64,000 nt of DNA from Helicostylum pulchrum. Its lineage: Eukaryota; Mucoromycota; Mucoromycetes; Mucorales; Mucoraceae. Position 1 is the stretch's first letter. Each line of letters opens with the position of its first letter. A model generated the notes under the pieces. That model had not been told where the DNA came from and did no database searches. It saw nothing but the letters and a program-made list of their open reading frames with translations. Below, one piece after another: positions 45,908 to 58,965 of this stretch. The position numbers and the translations under genes are program-made. The stretch lies in NCBI GenBank assembly GCA_025677825.1, contig JAIXMO010000038.1, positions 244,113 to 308,112 of the forward strand, in the 5' to 3' direction.

Positions 45908-47476
45908 TCATCTTTTAATAAATTCAATCACTGTTCCTTTTGTTTCAGTTCTTCCTGTCCATGACCAAACATTTGTTGCTACTTCAATCTTTTCTTTTAC
46001 ATTACCCCCTTTTAATTGGTAGCTTTTCACGAGTTGATATAAAACAGTGACTAATAATGCCTCACTCGCTTTACTACCTAAACAAGCACGACGTCCTGCT
46101 CCAAACGCTAAATTATCCTTGACTATTTTTCTACCCGTTTGACCAAATTCCAATAAAGTCGTCATTTTCTTTTCAGATTTCAAGTATCTCTTGGGATCAA
46201 ATGTTCCGGCATTTGGATAGTATTCGTTATTAGTATGAATAGCATCCACGTTCACCACAATCTCAGAAGCTTCATCAATACGGTAAGGTTTCTCATCCAC
46301 CACCAATTCATAGTCCGCGCGTGGACTATAAGCGAGTAAACGTTGAGGGGTATCCACACGAAGACTCTCACGAACAAACGCCAGTGCCAATGATTGGTCT
46401 TCAGTTTCAAGCTCTTGTAATAGCTCCTGCTGAAGTTCAGGTTCAGTAGCTAAGCGTTGAACCAAAGTAAAGATGGTGCTAGACAAATACGTATAAGCAT
46501 GAAGCGTAATATGAACCAAATTAACCAATACTTCGTCTTTGCTTAACTGCACAGGCTCAGGATCGTTCTTGGACGGTTCAATGTGCAATAAACTTTTAGC
46601 AATAGCTTGAATCTTTTCATCCGAGTTCTTGAACTTCTCTCTGCTTTCAACCATTGGGTCAAACCACGGTAAGAAGATTTCCAAAATACTATTACGCGCC
46701 TTCATCAAACTGCTGTCCATCGTAAATAAATGTGCAACGTCCAAAAACGAATTAAAAGACGGGAAAAATTGACCAATACGGTTGTACTTGCCCGTTTGTT
46801 TGACTTCCAATTCACGACCCTTTTGGATAATCATCAGCATCGATTCAGGGTCACGTGTTACCTCGTCCGCCGAATCGCCCAAGACCATCGTTAATGCCGT
46901 ATCCATCGCTATCATCTCCACCAATTGACGCAACTGCTTTGCACTCAACGTCTTGTCCTCTCTCAACGACCCTCCAATTCCAAACGATAATTTTTTGGCT
47001 TGTGACTTGAAGTGGTTCATAAACTGAGCAAAGTACATTGGTCCCACCACAATGTAAATGGCACGTCTTAATCGAGCCCAGTAAGTAGAAAAGGCCGCGG
47101 TAAAAACAGTTTTACAATGATCAGTTACCATTTTCTCTTGTGTATCTGATGGTGTTTTGGACGAGTTGAATTGTTCCTTTTCAATTAGACATTCATGAAC
47201 CAGCTTGACATTGTTCAGTACAGTGATTTGCTTACGACCGATCTTTACAGAGAAAAAGTCGCCTACTTCTTTCGACCACCTTGTTAGCGCGTGGTATGTG
47301 TCTTGGTGAAATATCTCGTAGCCGTTGGTAATCCATGGCAGGCCCTGTGGACTAGGTGCCCAAGGACTCTTGGGTGTACCGTCAGGTTTCTTGTTCACCC
47401 AAATAAGCGATTGCCCAATTTGTGTGAGGATATACGTAAATGCGATTGTAACAATATAAGAAACTACAGATCCCAT
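45908..47476 (-). CDS. Cytochrome P450 monooxygenase with atypical I-helix
   Basis: Single exon, 522 residues from ATG 47476; the frame is open further upstream but has no earlier ATG. Residues 1-25 are a membrane anchor (MGSVVSYIVTIAFTYILTQI), followed by a Pro-rich hinge with SPWAPSPQGLPWI, placing it on the ER. The ExxR motif is FVRESLR, and the heme-binding loop is LAFGAGRRACLG with the cysteine thiolate ligand. The PERF-like segment reads FDPKRYL. The I-helix, normally AGxDT-T, reads ITLHAYTYLSSTIF here and lacks the acid-threonine pair that helps oxygen activation, so the reaction may be unusual or weak. Substrate unknown. The neighbouring Zn2Cys6 factor could be its regulator, which is only a guess from position. 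Confidence 0.88.
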   Translation of the reverse strand: MGSVVSYIVTIAFTYILTQIGQSLIWVNKKPDGTPKSPWAPSPQGLPWITNGYEIFHQDTYHALTRWSKEVGDFFSVKIGRKQITVLNNVKLVHECLIEKEQFNSSKTPSDTQEKMVTDHCKTVFTAAFSTYWARLRRAIYIVVGPMYFAQFMNHFKSQAKKLSFGIGGSLREDKTLSAKQLRQLVEMIAMDTALTMVLGDSADEVTRDPESMLMIIQKGRELEVKQTGKYNRIGQFFPSFNSFLDVAHLFTMDSSLMKARNSILEIFLPWFDPMVESREKFKNSDEKIQAIAKSLLHIEPSKNDPEPVQLSKDEVLVNLVHITLHAYTYLSSTIFTLVQRLATEPELQQELLQELETEDQSLALAFVRESLRVDTPQRLLAYSPRADYELVVDEKPYRIDEASEIVVNVDAIHTNNEYYPNAGTFDPKRYLKSEKKMTTLLEFGQTGRKIVKDNLAFGAGRRACLGSKASEALLVTVLYQLVKSYQLKGGNVKEKIEVATNVWSWTGRTETKGTVIEFIKR

Positions 47477-50289
47477 TTGATTATTGTTATTATTTAAAAA
47501 AAAGAAAGGGGTAAAAAAACAGATCAAAAAAAAAGAGAGTTGAGGAAAAAATCAGAATTTATTAAATTACCCTGTAAAAAATCGAATTAGGATAGAATGT
47601 ACATAAATGGTAGTTTTAATCCAATTTACCCTATCTATTTGTGAAACGACTTTTTTTTTTTTTCCTTGTGGTTTATTTTATTACCACAATTGAATAAAAA
47701 TCGTATTTTTAATCATATGTTCGTGGTGTTCTTATTTGAGAAAAGGAAAATATATACGTGTACGAATTGGAACGAATGATAAATAAGGAACAAAGCTGCA
47801 GTAACGCTTTGACTCTTGGATCGTAAAAAAGCTTAAATATTCCTAATCTATCTATAAACAAAATCCCACACAAAGAGTATTGCAGTGATAAAGAAAAATA
47901 GATACCCAGACTTCAACACAGAAGACATATGTGCGAGGATGAAAACGGAACTCGATTTTTTTTAAAAAAAAGTAAACATCGACGACATTTGCATATTTGA
48001 AGTCTACTACATACAACGTTATTTTATACAACAACAAAAAAAAAGTATATATTGCAAATTTGTTTATTTTATCAAGCTAAAAAACTATAATATAAAGCTA
48101 AAAAAAACTACATCATCAAGCTAAAAATCTTATTTGATTTTTTTTTTGCTCAAAGTCAATCACCAGCTCACGAAAAGCTTGACAAGTGAATTTACTTGAA
48201 TATTCAGAACACGACTCAGAAAATCTCGTCATATCAGGGACTTGTCGCCATTTTCGTTGAGGGGCCATTTTCGTTCCAAACAATTTCGAGTAGTTGGGAT
48301 ACTAAAATGGTCTCTCGATGTATAGCTTGCCAAATTTTGTATGCGGCATGTTGGTTTCAAGTTTATGTCGGTATACATACGTTCCATCATATTTCGTAAA
48401 CGTATTTTTTTAAGAATGTCACTTTTTTTAAGTTTGGTAGTTGGGCAGACAGCTGTTCTAGCACGGAGGAGCGGACGGTGGAATATAATAAGATGAGTTC
48501 CTCCATCGAGGTATGTACTGATACAGAGTTGAAGAGTCGAAGAGTGCGGAAATAGCCTTCTTATTTTTTCAACAACGGGAAGTATTTGAATATGAAGTCT
48601 ACTATCATAGCTCTCGTCTTGGTACTACTGCTAAAAATCAGACATGTAGGTCCGACTTTCAAAGCAGTTACGCCTTCGATTAGACTAACGGGTGTCCAAA
48701 GAATCAGTTTCTTTTATAAGGCGCGTCTGGATTAGAATGAAACAAAAAGCGAATCTGTGATACTTTTTTAGGGGTACACGTACCTTTTTCTCCATTCTTA
48801 ATGTTGTACAGTAATAATGGGACATCGTGCCTCGCGCGCCCATAAGAACCAAAAAGTAGCTCCTAATAATTTCGCGGATTTCATGGTCTTGTGCTAGCTT
48901 ATTCTTGACGGTTGGTTTAGGTAGAGTCGTATCCTTTTGTACCAAAATAAAGAAGATGGAAATGCTAAAAAAAAATGTAGAATAATAAATGAATATTCAA
49001 GATACACGCTCCTTCAAAAAAGTACACATATATAAAAAAAAAAATACTTACTGATGGTATGATGCATTGTATTAAAGATAAAAGAGGGAGAAAAGTGATT
49101 TATCTATTCTAAACAAAAAGACGCCTTGGGCTGATAAAATGGGTGGTCACTCATGTGATATATTTCATCATTTTTACGTACACTTGTTTCGCGTAAGGAA
49201 GTTAAAAAAAAAAATGCTGTGACATTTTTCCTTAACTTTTATTCTTTAAAAGCTGTTCATCTTTGTTTTTTTAGAAGATTCAATTCTTTTTAACTTGGTA
49301 CTTTTATTAATAACATCATTACAGAGTTGATGGTAATATTTTAAAGTAAAACAATCGATAAGAAAAAGGTGTGAATACGTTTGAAAACTGAACAAAAAAT
49401 CTTCCAGCTTAAATTTAAGGTTGTGTCTTATTCTAATCCAAGACGCACCTTGCAACACACAAAATTGTTTCTTACCTTTTGCTAGGATCCGGTTTCTTTT
49501 GGAACAGTAACACTATTACCTTCTCGCGATTTTTCCTGTTAACCACAGAGGACTGAAAGTATTATACATATTAGTTACACGTACGTTTAATAAAGATCAA
49601 TATTCATGTTAACCTTTAACTCATATATTTTATTTGAGAAGAAAAAGTTGAACCAGTTTTAAAAAGTAAGGATAATGCGAGATATTAAAGACATGTCTAT
49701 AAGTCTCTAACTGAGTAAAGCACATCAGTCATAAAATCGATTTTTTTTTAATATCTAAATGATCGATGAACGATGGTGAAGTATGGATGTTTACTTTTAA
49801 AGTTGCATAATGTTCTTGAGCTACAGCAAAAAATAAGCAATTACTATTGACACAACTTTTTAAAACAAGTACATAGTTAATACTTTCTTTGACTGAGTGG
49901 TCCTGTAGAGCCATGATGTACATATAAAAAACCTTTTTGTTTCATAAAATATGAAAGTACAGGCTATGTTCCAATCTAATGTCGGAAAGACTCTATTTGT
50001 TTCATTCAAAACTTCTGCGATACATTTCTTCTCTTTAAAATAAAATGATAACGCAACGTCATTGAAAGAAATAACTAAATTGCTATACGATCTCACTGCA
50101 ATTTATAGTATGCGTATCTTTTTTCTTCTTCCAAGTTGCTGGATGCTACACATGTCATGCACGCCAAAAAAAAAAAAATTGCCAAAAAAAAAACGCGTCA
50201 CAAAATTTACTCTTCGCAGTATTTTTTTTTTTATTCTTGCTTTCCCTTCTTCATTCGCCTTTTTTTCTTGAACGATCTATATACCAACA
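47477..50289. other. Repeat-bearing region without an intact gene
   Basis: No intact gene. Between about 48700 and 50100, several minus-strand segments have a coding look in shifting frames (SWIRIRHNLKFKLEDFLFSF, LVISFNDVALSFYFKEKKCI), and part of this is repeated at 60.1-60.35 kb. This suggests an eroded mobile element or gene. The final stretch before 50290 is pyrimidine-rich and is the likely promoter of the ICE1-like gene. Confidence 0.4.
48720..49460. repeat. Element bounded by inverted repeats, copy 1
   Basis: GCGTCTGGATTAGAATGAAA at the left end is matched, in inverted orientation, by GCGTCTTGGATTAGAATAAG (minus strand) at the right end near 49420-49448. A shorter relative with the same two ends lies at 60114-60335. 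The interior also aligns with that copy (AAGATTCAATTCTTTTTAAC near 49275 against GATGATTCAATCCTCTTTAA near 60219). Confidence 0.5.
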
Positions 50290-53200
50290 ATGTCTGGCAC
50301 ACCACCACCACCATCACCACCACCACCACAGAAAAATGAAAATTGCGTTACTGGGAATATATCCAATGTCAAAGAAAAGATCATTAACACCAGTAAACTA
50401 TTAAAAGTCTTGACACGATCTAAGAAAGGTAAGCAATAAAAAATACATAAAAAAAAACGTTAAACTGAGAGCCGTGTCAATTTTAGACATTGAGTCTAGA
50501 ACAGACGAAAATTCTGATTTGCGGGCTAAGGTGTTATCATTAAAAGAACAACTTTCTTCCCGGAATGAACAAATGGTAAGTTTAATAAATACAAATGAAA
50601 TATTTAAAGATAAAAATACTTATCACTTAAGCAGGAAAACGAGTTGCAGCACGGCGCAAAATTAGAAGCTGAAAAAAATGCACAAACGATAAAGACTTTG
50701 CGTGAAGAACTCGCACAGTTAGAAAATAAAAATTTAATTACTGAAAAAGCACTCACAAGTAATAAGGTAAATAGCTTTTTGTTGCTGTCGTTATTTTTGT
50801 CTCTAATTTTTTTTTGACAACAGATGTATATTCAACAGTTGGAAGCTGAGTGCGAAACCTTAAAGAATGAAAAGGCAGTGGCAGGAAGTAGTAAGCTCCG
50901 ACAAGACCTCATCAAAAAGACACAAGAAGCAAAGCACTTAAGCAACCAAGTGAAGGAGTTGAGACAACAAGTAGAAGGCTTGAATACGAAATTAGAAGAA
51001 TCAGAAGCCGAAAATGAAAAGTTGGAGGCAGAGAACGAAAATTTGGACATGCAAAATTTGGCCTTAAAGATGGAATTCGAAGAGAAAGAGGAAGAGCAAA
51101 ACCTTTCTTCTAAAGTCGAAGAATTACAACTCATGTTGAAAAAAGCCAATAAAGCTTTAGCAGAGAGACCACCTAATCTTTCTTCCCTTGTTGACGAATT
51201 ACAAAGCAGGTTAAACAAAGCGAATAAAGCTTTAGCAGAGGAACGTAATGAACATGCTTCAAAAGTTGAAGAATTACGAATCAAGGCGCTCGGTGTTACT
51301 AAAGCTTTAGCAGATAAACTGTCTTTAGCAGAGAAACAGTCTTCAACTGCTATTAGTCCTGTATTCATGAACAAGATTAAGAAACTCAAAGCAAACCACA
51401 GTTATTTAAAGAACGAGAACCAGTTCTTGAGAGAGCAAATTAGAAAAAAGGACTTACAAATATTGGAGCGACAGAATCTTGAAGATGTCTTGCAAAGTTC
51501 GTCAGAAGATGAGACCGAAGATATGGACGTAGAAATTAGTACGAATCCTTCTAGCATTAGCTCCAATAACGCCGCAAGAGTAAAACAATTGAACAAAAGA
51601 GATACACCACCACCAACAAGACGATCATCCTCAAAATGTTCTGATTATTCTGTGGGCGAAAGTTACTTATCTTTTGGCAGTAAAATTTTCACTGATAAAA
51701 CTCCACCACCACCAGCATCACCACACCGAAGAATTTCTTCTTCCAGCTCAAAGAGCTCATCATCTTCTGCTGCCGCCCGAGGCTCTCTTGCTAAACCAAA
51801 AATTTCCACAAATGATTCTTATTTTATTGATCTCGACACATATATTCCTACTCAAGATGCATCTACACCTATTGGCCCCACAGAACGTCTTCCTACTGCG
51901 AGCACTTTCACAGAAAGGCCCAATACACCTGCAAAAGAAACGAAGGCAGAAACACCTAACCGTGTCACTTCACCCGCTACCGGAAAAGCCGCATTCCGAA
52001 CTGCAGGATTGTCAGTACCAGCTCCACAGATTTACATACCTACCACTACCGCAAGTGCCAAAACCAAGAAACCAAAAAGTAAATTGGCCAAGTTCGTCAA
52101 TAGTCGTAACCCTTCGAAGGTTATTGACAGTAGACCTCTAATTGTCCACACTGCCAAAAAGCGATCATTGTCCCCAGAAAAACCAGTACCCGAGAAATCT
52201 TCAACCAGTAGATCAGCAAGTGAAAGACCCGTACCTCCAGCAGTAATTAAAAAGCCAGTAATCAGTCCGTCGCCATCACTTGTACTGCCACAAGCTTCAA
52301 CCCGTGTAGTGTCCTCGCGCTCCAATGAACCTGCATCGACCATAACAGAAGCCTTGACTGTAGAAGAACCTGCACCGAAAAAAACAAAAATGGATACACA
52401 TTATGTAGATATAGTAAAAGGATGGATCAGTTCGAAATACGTAATATCTAGCGATGACTTTGATAAAAAAACAATCGACGAGTGCTTAGATGAAATCAAA
52501 CTAAATTATACAAGTATGAAGTCTCCATCAGATCTGGACTGGAAGGAACATATTAGCTACGGTATTGATGATAGTTTCTCGATTGAAGTCCCCAAAAAGA
52601 CTGATGTCAGGGAGAAAGCATACGCTTTGTTATTATCTTTAGCCGCAAATAAAAAGGTAAAACAAACGGTACAAGTAAAAGTAAAGTAAAAATAAAAAAG
52701 TATCTAATATTCCTTCCCTTAGCCTGAACTCCTCTCTCATATCTATAATACTTTGTACAACGAGTTAAAGGCTTCATTGAAATCTAAAAGACCAGACACT
52801 AGTTGCGCGTAAATATATAATTTATTGACATCTAACAAATAGCAGCACTCATACTTTTTTTTTTATAGTCGCTACTCGCGCTTACTGTGTGCGATTTGTA
52901 AATCAACAGAGGGGTTAGAACGTATCCGTACTATTTGCTACGATATTATTCGTCATTCTATCTGCCCAAAAAATTCGGTTATTTGTTTGTATAATATTGT
53001 CGCTGTATGGAAGGATGTACTCACGATGACAAGCACGGATAATGTAGTTGTTGATACTTTGCGGGTGTGCTGTAATGTAATTGCGCACGATAATAAGTCA
53101 CCTGCTAATGTAAGTAAAAAAAAAAAAAAAAAAAAAAACTTTTTTCATTAATTATTTTATATATGAATATATAGATTAAGGGCATGTATGAAAAAATGGC

Positions 53201-53871
53201 TCTTATTTGTAACTGGGGAAACTCTATCGAAACTCTTTCTTTAGAAGCAGCTATACAAAAGGTGTTTGACGAGTTGTTGAAACTTCAACACGAGAAAGAT
53301 AAAGGTAGCTTGTAATTTTTTTTTTTACTTTATAAATAAATCAGTCTATTTAATAATCTATTTTCTATAAGTTACTTCAGAAAGAAAGTTTATCCAAATA
53401 CTCAAGTCTCTAGAATTACTATTTTATACTATGGACTGTTGGAAAAAGTTATATAATAACTTTATCTTGGAAAAAATGTGGCCTCTTTTGTCGAATGATA
53501 ATTTAAGTGAAATGGCTCTTGAAATAATGGGTACATTTTTTCTGTTTTTTTTTCTTCTTTTTTTTTATGTAGTATTAATATTTCACTATCATTTAGCAAC
53601 TTTGGGAACGTTTGGTCTCTCTGCTGATCCTACAAAAAGTGATAAACCAGGTGTACAACAATTGTTTGAATTGATGATGCAAGTCTTAAGCGTAGATAAT
53701 AGTGGTATGTTTTTTTATTTTTATCATTTGATATATTAAAAACTTACGCATTTTTTTTTAGCCTTGAGTCCAATTCAGACAGTTGCTTTGAAGGGTGCAT
53801 ATATGTTGAGTGCTCATGATATTGTCCGTTTAAGCAAAGTCAAGAGCTTTGCAAAAAACATCGTAAACTAA
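50290..53871 (+). CDS. Coiled-coil protein resembling little elongation complex subunit ICE1
   Basis: Ten exons fit exactly: 50290-50428, 50487-50575, 50635-50766, 50824-52656, 52723-52808, 52869-53109, 53175-53304, 53372-53530, 53597-53704 and 53762-53871, encoding 1008 residues. The protein opens with a proline-rich stretch, then VKEKIINTSKLLKVLTRSKK and ENSDL, which resembles the N-terminus of animal ICE1 in sequence and position. A coiled coil runs to about residue 300 with Glu/Lys/Leu heptads and near-repeats of KANKALAE. Residues 330-620 are Ser/Pro/Thr-rich and disordered. The C-terminal 300 residues form a helical domain: RYSRLLCAICKSTEGLERIR, ICLYNIVAVWKDVLTM and MYEKMALICNWG, again similar to the ICE1 C-terminal domain. 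ICE1 scaffolds the complex that promotes Pol II transcription of snRNA genes. The orthology is from memory of the human sequence and is moderate. Confidence 0.65.
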
Positions 53872-55526
53872 TTCTATCGTAATGAATCGCAAGAAATAAT
53901 AAGCAGACCGTTTATTAGTATTACTCATTATTTATTATATATTTAATTCTTGCCACCATGTACATATTTTATTATTTTAAATAATAAAAATAAAATCCCC
54001 CCCCCCCCTCCCTCCTTCAGTGTAAAGCAAAAAACAACTCTATTAAAATTCTTCCCCTTTTTTTTCTTTGTGTGAATTAATAATTTTTTATTATATTTAA
54101 TGAAATTAAATGGGGCCAACTCACCCCTAATTATCTACACGTTGTTCGGTTGTCCAGGCTCATCATGAAACATTAAATTCTAGTCTATACTTGAAGTGGG
54201 AGAAGGAATGTCTGTTTGAATTAAAGTTCAAAGTACTGGCGTAGGATTATGAGCGCGCCACTTTCTTTTATCAATATCAAATAGAAGAATAGCAAGGGTC
54301 TATATGCACACGACAGCAACTACAGAGGAAAGAGTAAAATAATTAGCATGCATAAATGGTGCAAGGAATCTCTTTTATCTGTAGGCATTTCAATACACTT
54401 TATAGTCGCAGTTACTTTTTCGAGAACGTCTTTATCAACGACATAGAACGTTTTGAGGGGGAAATCCAAGACATGCTTGGAGGTACTAGGATGGTTAACC
54501 GAGACATCATATACGGTTTTGTTCATGATCGGGAAAAAAAAAGTTTACAAAAAAAACATGCATACGGCGATCATGGCTTTGTATGGAGCGCTGAAAAAGG
54601 ACTCGTACATCTTGCTAGATAGGGGGGAAAGTGCCGTTTTCGCTGCAGATTTTTGCAGCAGATTTGGTACCCTTAAAAGTGTAGCCATCTGATATAAAGT
54701 AGGGGTTTTTACATACAAAGATTTGAGAGGATACTCAGTAGAAACAAAAGGGTATGGTGTATAGTTCAGATAGCCATTTGGCTAAATTGAAGGAAATGTA
54801 AGTCCATAGTAATTATGATTTTTTCAAAAAGGGGAGGGTATTTACCATCCGTTGTAATAAGTTGCAAGTCCTTCCATTGTTGAAGAGAATTTAATATATT
54901 GTAAGGACGTAATATATGAAAAAGTATTTCCCTTTTTTTATATGTTTGTATATGTTTTGTTTGCTCTTTGTTATGGTGTACCCATTATACCGAACCCTTT
55001 AGCAAATGTTGTTATTTTTTTCTTCTTTTGACTGCAAAAAAATCAATTGATTCGATATTTAAAGCAGACATTAAATGTAGTCCAACCATTTTCAAAGGTT
55101 TGTAATCCGAAACATAAAAACGTCCTGATGTTCATTAATGATTATGCAACTTTTTATATTTAAAAAAGTATAGAAGGTTTATGTTGCTGGGGGAAGTGGA
55201 TAGACGTACCAGCGAAAAACAGCAATAATTAAAAAAAAACTCGCTTATTTCTATTCTTCTCTTTTTTATTATTGTTTCTTTAAAGAGGAAAAGTTTATAC
55301 TTTTACGCACTGAATCAACCCCTTTTTTATAGGGACAATTTCTACATTTTGATAAGGTTTCTTTGCTTCCCCCCCCCCCCCCCCAAATCCAATCAACCGC
55401 GTGTGACTGTAAACCAATTATGAATGTATAGAGAAGGGCCGAAACGGGATTAAAAGCGCTTACTGAATAAAAAGGAAAATTAGTCCCTCCTTCTTTTTTT
55501 TATTTTACAAGAAACACAAATACGAA
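53872..55526. other. Intergenic region
   Basis: Two long C-runs (12 C at 53997-54008 and 16 C at 55369-55384). At 54350-54690 two overlapping plus-strand frames look weakly coding (RGESAVFAADFCSRFGTLKS) but shift and stop, so a relic is possible. The end is the promoter of the Dap1-like gene. Confidence 0.4.
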
Positions 55527-56219
55527 ATGTCAACACAACGTACAATGACCACTACCATCAACACTTTGATGAGACAGTTAAAAGGTTTAAACATTAGTTG
55601 AAACTGTATTAAAGATGAAGCTAACGTGTATACTTTTTTTTAAAAAATAGATAATCCTGTTAACTGGGCTTTAATAGCCGTAAGATAGAAAGAACTTTTT
55701 ATTTTTATTTTTTGCAAGAAGAAACTAACTAATATGTATATAGATACTTGCTTATGTCGTTCGTTCTTATGCTAGTTCTAGTAAGCCAATGATTCAAGAA
55801 GCAAAGCACCCCGAAGTCATGATATTTAAGAATTATACACCTATCGACCTTTTACCCTTTGATGGTCATGGTAAAGAAGGACGTATTTTAATGGCTGTCA
55901 ATGGATCTATTTACGATGTTACTAGAGGCAGAAACTTTTATGGACCTGGTAATTTAATAATGATAATATAAAAAAATGTATTATGGATTAATAATGCGAA
56001 TATATATATATAGGTGGACCTTATGCTAATTTTGCGGGACATGATGCTTCTCGTGGATTAGCCAAGAATTCATTTGACGGTGATATGTTAACAGACCCTA
56101 AAGAGTCAATTGATAAATTAGAAGACCTTACAACAGAAGAATGGGAATCTTTAAGGGAGTGGGAACAACACTTTGCATCCAAATATCTTTTTGTAGGCAA
56201 ATTAGTTGAAAACCAATAA
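55527..56219 (+). CDS. DAP1: Dap1/PGRMC-like cytochrome b5-fold heme protein
   Basis: Four exons fit exactly: 55527-55584, 55651-55679, 55744-55948 and 56014-56219, encoding 165 residues. Residues 20-40 form an N-terminal membrane segment (NPVNWALIAILAYVVRSYA). The b5-like domain follows: EVMIFKNYTPIDLLPFDGHG, RILMAVNGSIYDVTRGRNFY and GPGGPYANFAGHDASRGLAK. The tyrosine in GGPYANF corresponds to the heme-ligating Tyr113 of human PGRMC1, and the His-Pro-Gly-Gly of true cytochrome b5 is absent, so this is a membrane-associated progesterone receptor-type protein. Yeast and fission yeast Dap1 support the P450 enzymes of sterol synthesis. The C-terminus (EEWESLREWEQHFASKYLFV) matches the family. 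A same-strand F-box gene starts 139 bases downstream. Confidence 0.92.
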
Positions 56220-56358
56220 ACGATGTCGATTACCTTGTGACCCTTTTATAAAAAATAAATATTTACATCATGAGTTTGTCAAGATTTTCATTTTAAACAT
56301 GTCAATCACGCCTTTTTACTTTTCTCTCTCTCTTTCTCTTTCTTTTTATTTTAAAAAA

Positions 56359-57924
56359 ATGTCACTTGGTAACTATTGCATAAAAAAAACACACACACAC
56401 ACACACACACACATACCCCCTTTTATATATACATGTATACTGTGTTATTTTACTCATGTAACTCATAGTTACAAAGCTACCAGATGAATTACAGATTAAA
56501 ATTCTTAAAGAATTACCGGTACAAGATCTTTTAAAATCAACTATGGTATGATATGTATACAAGTATATATGTATATTATATAATAATAATAGTATTTAAA
56601 TAGGTTTGTCACAAGTGGGATAAACTTGTATATGACGGTTCTTTATGGACTACACTAAATGTAACACCCTTTTATAAAACGATTCCCACTGAACACATTT
56701 TAAAATTGGTTAAATGTTCTTCTCACTTTTTAAAAACTGCTAATTTTAGGTAATCATTATTTTAATGTAAATAATATTTACTAATCATAAATCAATAATA
56801 GAGGTTGTATTCAGCTGACAGGACACAGTTTAAGAGTTTTAGCTGAAAATTGTCCTAATACTCAAGCGCTAATTATAAAAGATTGTAGAGGATTATCGGC
56901 ATCCAGTATTGGTTATTGCCTGCAGAAATTAAATCAGTTAAAAGTACTTGATGTATCAGGTCTAGATACGATAAAATTTTCCACTCTATTAGGTTTATCT
57001 TTAGCAAAGCTACAGAAACTAAATATGAGTTGGTGTAGAAACATTACTGGACCTGGTATTGTATCAATGATCACAACTTGTTCCAACATTCAATATTTAA
57101 AATTAAATGGTTGTCCACAGTTGGACCATATCACAATGGCATCTTTAGGTTCTTGTTTACCTCATTTAAGTCACCTTTCTTTAGCAGCCTGCACTAGTTT
57201 AGTCGATACCGCATTATTATCTTTTTTGAAATCACATTCTCACAACAAGTTGACTCATTTAAACTTATCAAGTTGTGCTAGACTAACTGATGCTTCCTTA
57301 AGAAATTTAGCTATATATTCCAACATTCTATCTCATCTTGAATTAGCTGGTTGCGTACTATTAACCGATCAAGGTTTCAGTTTTCTATCTCCAAGATTAA
57401 GGACACTGGTTTATTTAGACTTGGAAGATGTACATCAAATTACAGGAGCAACAGTTAAATCGATTGCTAAGCATCAACCACACTTGGAAAGCTTTTGCTT
57501 ATCAAACTGCACACATATTTCAGATGACTCTATAAAATACTTGGTACTACAAGGAATATGTCATAGGTTACAACATATTGAACTCGATAACTGTAATATT
57601 ACAGATCAAGTGCTAAACACAATTGCAATATATCTAGAACAGCAATACAAGCGAAAAACATCAACTGATTCTAATTCAAGCTTTTTTTCTTTTACCAATA
57701 GAAGAATTAGTGTCGAAGTGTTGGACTGTTCAAGCATTACTGAATCTGGTGTAAAAGACGCCTTGGCAAAAGCAAGTCCAATGTTAACCATCAAAAGCTT
57801 TTATTCATTTCAACAAGAAAATATCGATATTTCTAATAATTATAGTAACGGTAGATATGCTACAGGCAGGCGAGGTCACGCTGCAGGTCAGCATCAATCC
57901 TCGGCTAATTGTATTATTCTTTAA
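56359..57924 (+). CDS. F-box/leucine-rich-repeat protein with C-terminal CaaX box (FBXL2/Grr1-like)
   Basis: Substrate receptor of an SCF ubiquitin ligase. Four exons fit exactly: 56359-56368, 56469-56545, 56604-56749 and 56802-57924, encoding 451 residues. The first exon is ten bases (MSL plus one base), chosen because its donor GTAACT gives the right phase into VTKLPDELQIKILKELPVQD, the F-box (about residues 4-45, with CHKWDKLVYDGSLW). At least ten cysteine-containing leucine-rich repeats follow, for example LQKLNMSWCRNITGPGIV, LTHLNLSSCARLTDASLR and LSHLELAGCVLLTDQGF. The protein ends in SANCIIL, a CaaX motif with a final leucine, predicting geranylgeranylation. Human FBXL2 and FBXL20 share this repeat type, and FBXL2 ends CVIL and is membrane-tethered. 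The first intron has an (AC)n repeat at about 56389-56413. Confidence 0.85.
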
Positions 57925-58019
57925 ATAAAATAAAACAAAAAGAACCTGCGTGTATTGTGTGCGACATCATAACAAAAAAAAGGGATTTTTTATTATTATT
58001 TATTTAAACGAAACACAAT

Positions 58020-58965
<946 letters not shown>

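Noticed and set aside
45908..47527. P450 start further upstream at 47527
   Set aside because: The codon there is TTG. The first in-frame ATG is at 47476 and begins the membrane anchor.
48196..48399. 67-codon plus-strand open frame
   Set aside because: No domain, no splice context, and located in a repeat-bearing region; length is within chance expectation.
52032..52343. Minus-strand open frame opposite the ICE1-like gene
   Set aside because: Antisense of a Ser/Pro/Lys-rich disordered region in a gene whose ten exons fit exactly; no domain.
54354..54692. Possible gene around RGESAVFAADFCSRFG
   Set aside because: Two short overlapping frames with no splice solution and no recognised domain; kept only as a remark in the intergenic entry.
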